Made by a program: the position numbers and the translations under genes. Positions 59,954-64,000 of a stretch of 64,000 bases of DNA are shown here, piece by piece (the first letter of the stretch is position 1; each line of letters starts with the position of its first letter). Origin of the DNA: Bacteroidota bacterium (GTDB lineage: Bacteria > Bacteroidota > Bacteroidia > Chitinophagales > Chitinophagaceae); contig JAIUNV010000006.1 in the NCBI GenBank assembly GCA_020161435.1, positions 186,001-250,000 on the forward strand. The letters run 5' to 3'. A model generated the notes under the pieces. It worked only from the letters and a program-made list of their open reading frames with translations. It was not told the origin of the DNA and searched no databases.

Positions 59954-62533
59954 TTAGTCGGCTTTCAGAGCACGTTCAATACGATCATTCAAATCGCTGA
60001 GGTGCATCTTAGTAGCACTGTCTGTAGTTGCGGGCAATGCAGCTTTAATTTCAGCCTGCAATGTTTTCAGTTGCGCTTTGGCTACCGACAGCAGATCAGA
60101 AGTAGCAGATGCGCCACCGCCTACCTGAATGGTAATGCCGGGTGCAATTTGCTGCGGAGCAGCTGGTGGTGCCAGCAAGCTAATCAGTCTTTCAGCAAAA
60201 TCTTTTTGCAAAGAACGACGGAAAATGTCTACTGGTTTTTTAGCTGCCAGTTCGCTGAAAATACCTTTGCGCAAATCAGTCATCATTTCTACAATGGTAT
60301 ACGCTTCTGCAGGCTTTTCGGCTTCAAAGCGGCTGAGCTTGGCAGCTGTGTTGCCACTAAACATGGTGCTGAGGGCACGGCTTTGCAAGCTGCTGATTAC
60401 CGTTTGTGGCGCCTGGTTGGTAAGGCTGGTGTAGCGGCTGTCTATTACCCACTTAGGAGTAGTAAACACGTTGTCTTGCAACCATTTCATGGCATCTTTT
60501 TGCTTTGCCTTGCTGGTAAAGCTATAGATGGCACCTTCTTGATCTACGGTTTTGGGGGTACGCTCCAAGCCACCAATGTAGCGGCTTACATGGCCAATGT
60601 AGCGGCCAAACTGACCAATTACCTGACCATACATGTTTTGATAATCATCGTAGCCTTCGCCTTGCTGCTTAGTCCAATCGTACAGGTTAGGCAGAATGCG
60701 CTGCAAGTTTTTAATACCATAGGTGCTGGCCTTCATGGCATTGTCGCCCAGGTCTTCTGTTTGCGAACGAGGATCATCACCCCAGGTTTCGCCATCGCCC
60801 CACCAGTTGCGTGGGTTTTTCAGTTTTTCGATGGTAAGGGTATTCAATGTCGCTTTGTCTTCTTCAGCTGTTTTGGTATCATACCAGCGATAGCCCCACT
60901 CAATTGCCCACATATCATAATCACTGATGCGTGGAAACAATCCTTTCTCGGTGATATTATCTTCTGGTTGAGCTACATAGTTAAAACGGGCATAGTCCAT
61001 TATAGATGGGGTGTGGCCATTGGCTTCTACCCAGGCTTTGTCACGTAGCTTTTCTACGGGTACTGTAGAAGAAGAGCCAAAGTTGTGGCGAAGACCAATA
61101 GTATGACCAACTTCGTGGCTGCTCACAAATCGAATGAGCTGACCCATCAGTTCATCATCAAACACCATTTTGCGGGCACGGGTATCTACGGCGGCGGTTT
61201 GTACCATGTACCAATCGTGAACGAGCTTCATTACGTTGTGATACCAGTTAATATGGCTTTCGAGAATTTCGCCACTGCGAGGGTCCTGCACATTAGGACC
61301 GCTGGCGTTAGGCACATCTGATGGCTTGTACACGATGGCAGAGTAACGGGCATCTTCCAAACTCCAGGTAGAATCTTCATCTTTCGTTGGTGGCATTTTA
61401 GCCATGATGGCGTTTTTGAAACCTGCTTTTTCAAAAGCAACCTGCCAGTCGTTTACACCTTGAATGAGGTATGGTATCCACTTCTTAGGGGTGCTGGGGT
61501 CGATGTAATAAATGATGGGCTTTTGTGGTTCTACCAATTCGCCACGCTTGTATTTTGCTACATCTTCCGGCTTTGGTTCCAGGCGCCAGCGGCGGGCAAG
61601 GGTAATAGATTTTACACCCTGTGGGTTGGCATCAAAATCTACATATCCTGTGGCAAAATAACCTACACGGTTGTCCCAGTGGCGGGGCTTCATAGGTGTT
61701 TTGGGCAATGCAATAATGGAGCTGTTGAGCTCAAATGTAGCAGGGTCGGTATTGCCACCGCCGCCTCCAAAACCCAACGACAGGCCACCGGCAGCAGGGC
61801 TACCGCCGCGGCTGTAAGTTTTTACCGTACGAATATTAAGGTTGTTGGGGTAGGTAGTTACGCCTACTATGTAAGATTTGTCGGGCTGTACCGAACCGAG
61901 ACTGAATGAACGCTTATCGCCGGCATCAAAAAACAGCAGGTCGTTATCAGTATTCAGCAGGGTGGTGATGTCGATAACTGCACTGGCAGAATCTTTTCCG
62001 TAAGCTTCTACTTTAAAAGCATACAAAATGGGTTGTATGCTGGAGTTCATCAGCGATTTGTACATGCCGCCGGTAGAGTCTGTTGCTCTTTCGCGGTAGC
62101 TGATTTTGTTGAGGAAGATTTTGTCTTCGGGGCCCTTTTCAAAACGAATCACAGATTCGCTGATGATATCGCCGGCAAAGCCAGCAAAACCTGAGCGAAC
62201 ACCGGCAGCGCCTTTGCCAATTCGGTTTACAACCAGCAGGTCGCGGCCAAGCATGTTGTTGGCTATTTCCAGCAGGTACTTGTCTTCTACCACATGCACT
62301 TTAAACAAACCGCTTTGCGACTTTGCTTTGTCGGTTACTACTTCTTTGTAAGGCTTTGGCGATTTGCTTACAGCAGGTGCTGTAGGCCTGGGGGCACCAT
62401 TGGGCATTCCGGTTTGGGTACCAGAGGGTGCCGCAGGAGTTGGGGGAGGCGTACGGCGATCTTGCGCCCCGGCAGTCAGCAGGCTTCCAGCCAGTACTGA
62501 CACACACGCTAGTTTGACGTAATTTTTAAGCAT
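59954..62533 (-). CDS. secreted zinc-dependent metalloprotease (metzincin-type)
   Basis: An 859-residue secreted protein: signal peptide (KLACVSVLAGSLLTAGAQD), then a Pro/Thr/Ala-rich linker and a large N-terminal region. The zinc site HEVGHTIGLRH lies at residues 473-483, an intact HExxHxxGxxH metzincin motif. It resembles the DUF5117/DUF4953 group of Bacteroidota and actinobacterial metalloproteases. The segment WIPYLIQGVNDWQVAFEKAG just before the catalytic domain is typical. No T9SS sorting domain is seen at the C-terminus, so it probably stays in the periplasm or is exported otherwise. Substrates unknown. Confidence 0.88.
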   Translation of the reverse strand: MLKNYVKLACVSVLAGSLLTAGAQDRRTPPPTPAAPSGTQTGMPNGAPRPTAPAVSKSPKPYKEVVTDKAKSQSGLFKVHVVEDKYLLEIANNMLGRDLLVVNRIGKGAAGVRSGFAGFAGDIISESVIRFEKGPEDKIFLNKISYRERATDSTGGMYKSLMNSSIQPILYAFKVEAYGKDSASAVIDITTLLNTDNDLLFFDAGDKRSFSLGSVQPDKSYIVGVTTYPNNLNIRTVKTYSRGGSPAAGGLSLGFGGGGGNTDPATFELNSSIIALPKTPMKPRHWDNRVGYFATGYVDFDANPQGVKSITLARRWRLEPKPEDVAKYKRGELVEPQKPIIYYIDPSTPKKWIPYLIQGVNDWQVAFEKAGFKNAIMAKMPPTKDEDSTWSLEDARYSAIVYKPSDVPNASGPNVQDPRSGEILESHINWYHNVMKLVHDWYMVQTAAVDTRARKMVFDDELMGQLIRFVSSHEVGHTIGLRHNFGSSSTVPVEKLRDKAWVEANGHTPSIMDYARFNYVAQPEDNITEKGLFPRISDYDMWAIEWGYRWYDTKTAEEDKATLNTLTIEKLKNPRNWWGDGETWGDDPRSQTEDLGDNAMKASTYGIKNLQRILPNLYDWTKQQGEGYDDYQNMYGQVIGQFGRYIGHVSRYIGGLERTPKTVDQEGAIYSFTSKAKQKDAMKWLQDNVFTTPKWVIDSRYTSLTNQAPQTVISSLQSRALSTMFSGNTAAKLSRFEAEKPAEAYTIVEMMTDLRKGIFSELAAKKPVDIFRRSLQKDFAERLISLLAPPAAPQQIAPGITIQVGGGASATSDLLSVAKAQLKTLQAEIKAALPATTDSATKMHLSDLNDRIERALKAD

Positions 62534-62874
62534 ATAAATTAAAGGATTGAAAAAAAGACTTTTGAAAGGTAAGTGTTAGGTGTTCAATTGAGCGAAGCAT
62601 CATAACGGAATGTGTGGAGTGGCAGGTGAATCGTTTTATTGGCCGGAGTTAAATTGAAATTTTCTCAATGCCAACACCATTAGACGTTCATTTTATTACA
62701 TCACCTGCTGGCAAAACCAAAACTTGTGCTATAAGGGTTGCTGTGCAAAAACATATCTTTATTTCTGATGAAAAAAAACGTGATGTCATGTTGCTGAATT
62801 CATTTTTTCAGTACAATTGCCACCCAATTGCTAAATTTCTAACAAAAAGAATTTTAAACTAAAAACCAACGATC
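62534..62874. other. 341-base divergent intergenic region
   Basis: Separates the minus-strand metalloprotease from the plus-strand exbB. Apart from a promoter candidate near the right end I see only AT-rich sequence. A 64-codon frame at 62668-62862 has no family resemblance and covers the promoter, so it is left out. Confidence 0.6.
62791..62819 (+). promoter_or_regulatory. candidate Bacteroidota-type promoter of exbB
   Basis: TTG at 62791-62793, 18 bases, then TACAATTG at 62812-62819 (one mismatch to TAnnTTTG), 55 bases before the exbB start. Confidence 0.45.
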
Positions 62875-63738
62875 ATGGCAGAAAACAAACCGACTGCAAC
62901 TGTGGCCAAGGCTGCCACTTCTGTTCAGCCTAAGAAGAGCAGCAATATGATTAGCTATATTGCTCCAATTGCGTGTATTATTGCTGGGTATGTTATCTGG
63001 CGCTTTGTACTGGGAGATCCCAGCAACTTTAGCAAGCCCGATTTGAACGGCGGATTTTGGCCTAGCCACCAAGGCCCCAAAGGTGCATTGGTTCGTGCCT
63101 ATGAAGGTGGTATCATCGTTCCTTTGTTGATTGGTTTGAACCTGATGGTTTGGACATTTGCTATTGAGCGTTTCCTCACTATCAGCAAAGCAAGCGGTAA
63201 AGGAAACATCAGCGAGTTCATTCGTAAAGTGCAGTACCACCTGGCCAACAAAAACGTTGACGCCGCTTTGGGTGAGTGCGACAAGCAAAAAGGTAGCGTA
63301 GGTAACGTAATGAAAGCTGGCCTTCGTAAGTACAAAGAAATGACTACCGAAGCTGGCCTCGAAACAGACCAGAAACTGGCTGCCATTCAAAAAGAAGTAG
63401 AAGAAGCAACAGCTCTCGAACTGCCAATGCTTGAAAAGAACCTCGTGTTCCTTTCTACTATTGTATCGCTGGCAACCCTCGTAGCCCTGTTGGGTACTGT
63501 AATGGGTATGATTAAATCATTCGCATCACTGGGTGACGAAAGCGCCGGTGCACAAGCTGCTGCCGCTCTGGCTATTGGTATCTCAGAAGCCCTGTACAAC
63601 ACGGCTTTGGGTATCGGTACTTCAGCCATCGCCCTGGTATTCTACAACATCTTTACTACCCGTATCGATGGTATTACTTTCGGTATCGATGAATCTGGCT
63701 TCACGCTGACTCAGAGCTTCGCCTCACTGTACAAGTAA
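62875..63738 (+). CDS. exbB: MotA/TolQ/ExbB family proton channel protein
   Basis: The 287-residue inner-membrane subunit of a TonB-ExbBD-type energy complex. An N-terminal Ala/Lys/Thr-rich cytoplasmic tail precedes a first helix (about 25-46). A second helix (about 80-102) and the pair of long helices of the MotA/TolQ/ExbB domain follow (about 187-215 and 232-262). FLSTIVSLATLVALLGTVMG and GISEALYNTALGIGTSAIAL are the family signature. exbD follows after 80 bases. The system would power TonB-dependent receptors, common in this phylum. Confidence 0.92.
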   Translation: MAENKPTATVAKAATSVQPKKSSNMISYIAPIACIIAGYVIWRFVLGDPSNFSKPDLNGGFWPSHQGPKGALVRAYEGGIIVPLLIGLNLMVWTFAIERFLTISKASGKGNISEFIRKVQYHLANKNVDAALGECDKQKGSVGNVMKAGLRKYKEMTTEAGLETDQKLAAIQKEVEEATALELPMLEKNLVFLSTIVSLATLVALLGTVMGMIKSFASLGDESAGAQAAAALAIGISEALYNTALGIGTSAIALVFYNIFTTRIDGITFGIDESGFTLTQSFASLYK

Positions 63739-63818
63739 TGGGCGGGTCTGTTTTTCTGTACTCCGTATGGAAAAGCACAGTGTTTGAATCTCATTTTTAA
63801 TTCATTGAAACAAGTAAT

Positions 63819-64000
63819 ATGGGTAGGCCTAAAATTGCACGAAAAAGCACTTGGGTAGATATGACCGCGTTTGTTGACGTGGCCTTCCTCCTCTTGTCCT
63901 TCTTCATTCTTACCACCAAGTTCAAACCACCAGAGGCTGTATCTGTGGTTACGCCCAATTCCGTTTCTTCTAAAGCTGCAGAAGAACAAGACCAGTGCCT
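63819..64000 (+). CDS. exbD: biopolymer transport protein ExbD, 3' end outside window
   Basis: Translation from the ATG at 63819 gives MGRPKIARKSTWVDMTAFVD, then a hydrophobic helix VAFLLLSFFILTTKF, and stays open to the last base. This is the ExbD/TolR pattern: a short basic N-terminus, one membrane helix with the essential Asp (in the FVDVAFLLL segment), then a periplasmic domain. Only about 60 of the usual 140-200 residues are visible. Pairs with the upstream exbB. Confidence 0.88.
   Translation, partial: MGRPKIARKSTWVDMTAFVDVAFLLLSFFILTTKFKPPEAVSVVTPNSVSSKAAEEQDQC

Noticed and set aside
62668..62862. A 64-codon plus-strand frame before exbB
   Set aside because: No family resemblance, and it covers the likely exbB promoter; its end is only 12 bases before exbB.

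Overview
The window reads as a chromosome segment of a Bacteroidota bacterium, most likely a member of the Chitinophagaceae. The signs are type IX secretion (T9SS) cargo and PorP/SprF-like proteins, a SusC-type plug domain, the bacillithiol enzyme BshA, a separate nuoC and nuoD with a short nuoG, and several promoters of the Bacteroidota type (TTG, about 19 bases, TAnnTTTG) in place of the E. coli type. Coding density is high. I see no prophage, insertion sequence or CRISPR array. Species-level placement is not possible from the sequence alone.

Layout. 1-10 kb is housekeeping: the end of an adenine deaminase, anmK, upp, a PorP/SprF protein, a 3-methyladenine glycosylase, an EI24-like membrane protein, an RsmI-like methyltransferase, bshA and the folE/queD pair. 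10-21 kb holds an ECF sigma factor overlapping a protein that joins an anti-sigma-like N-terminus, a TonB plug and a VWA domain; a radical SAM protein; a T9SS cargo protein; grpE-dnaJ; a second VWA protein; and hpt. 21-34 kb carries a LysM glucosaminidase, a secreted repeat-like protein, a zinc-ribbon/NIF3 pair, a 1604-residue PKD protein paired with a second PorP/SprF protein, and a family 39 glycosyltransferase.

34.0-35.5 kb is the most unusual part. A tRNA-Ser, a four-helix-bundle protein gene and a tRNA-Pro are followed by two tandem units. Each unit consists of a tRNA terminator hairpin, an 80-residue GIY-YIG nuclease ORF that starts directly on the hairpin's T-tract, and a tRNA-like block. 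The block ends in the exact 3' end of tRNA-Pro and can fold into a 7-bp acceptor-like minihelix. The two ORFs differ at about 31 percent of residues, while the flanking repeats are identical or differ by one base.

35.5-44.5 kb has rlmN, a thiolase, a small secreted protein, a DMT exporter, hisS, a tyrosine phosphatase, and a group made of a small membrane protein, a PstS-like lipoprotein and a TPR protein. 44.6-58.2 kb is a complete 14-gene complex I operon (nuoA to nuoN), closed by terminators at both ends. 58.3-64 kb has a MacB/FtsX-like permease, a large secreted metzincin-type metalloprotease, and the start of an exbB-exbD operon that runs off the window.

Short-period (7 or 8 bp) degenerate tandem arrays occur in at least four intergenic spots, each with its own consensus. 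An 18-bp perfect palindrome flanked by 10-bp direct repeats lies at 59.65 kb. Function calls rest on recognised motifs read by eye; no database search was run.
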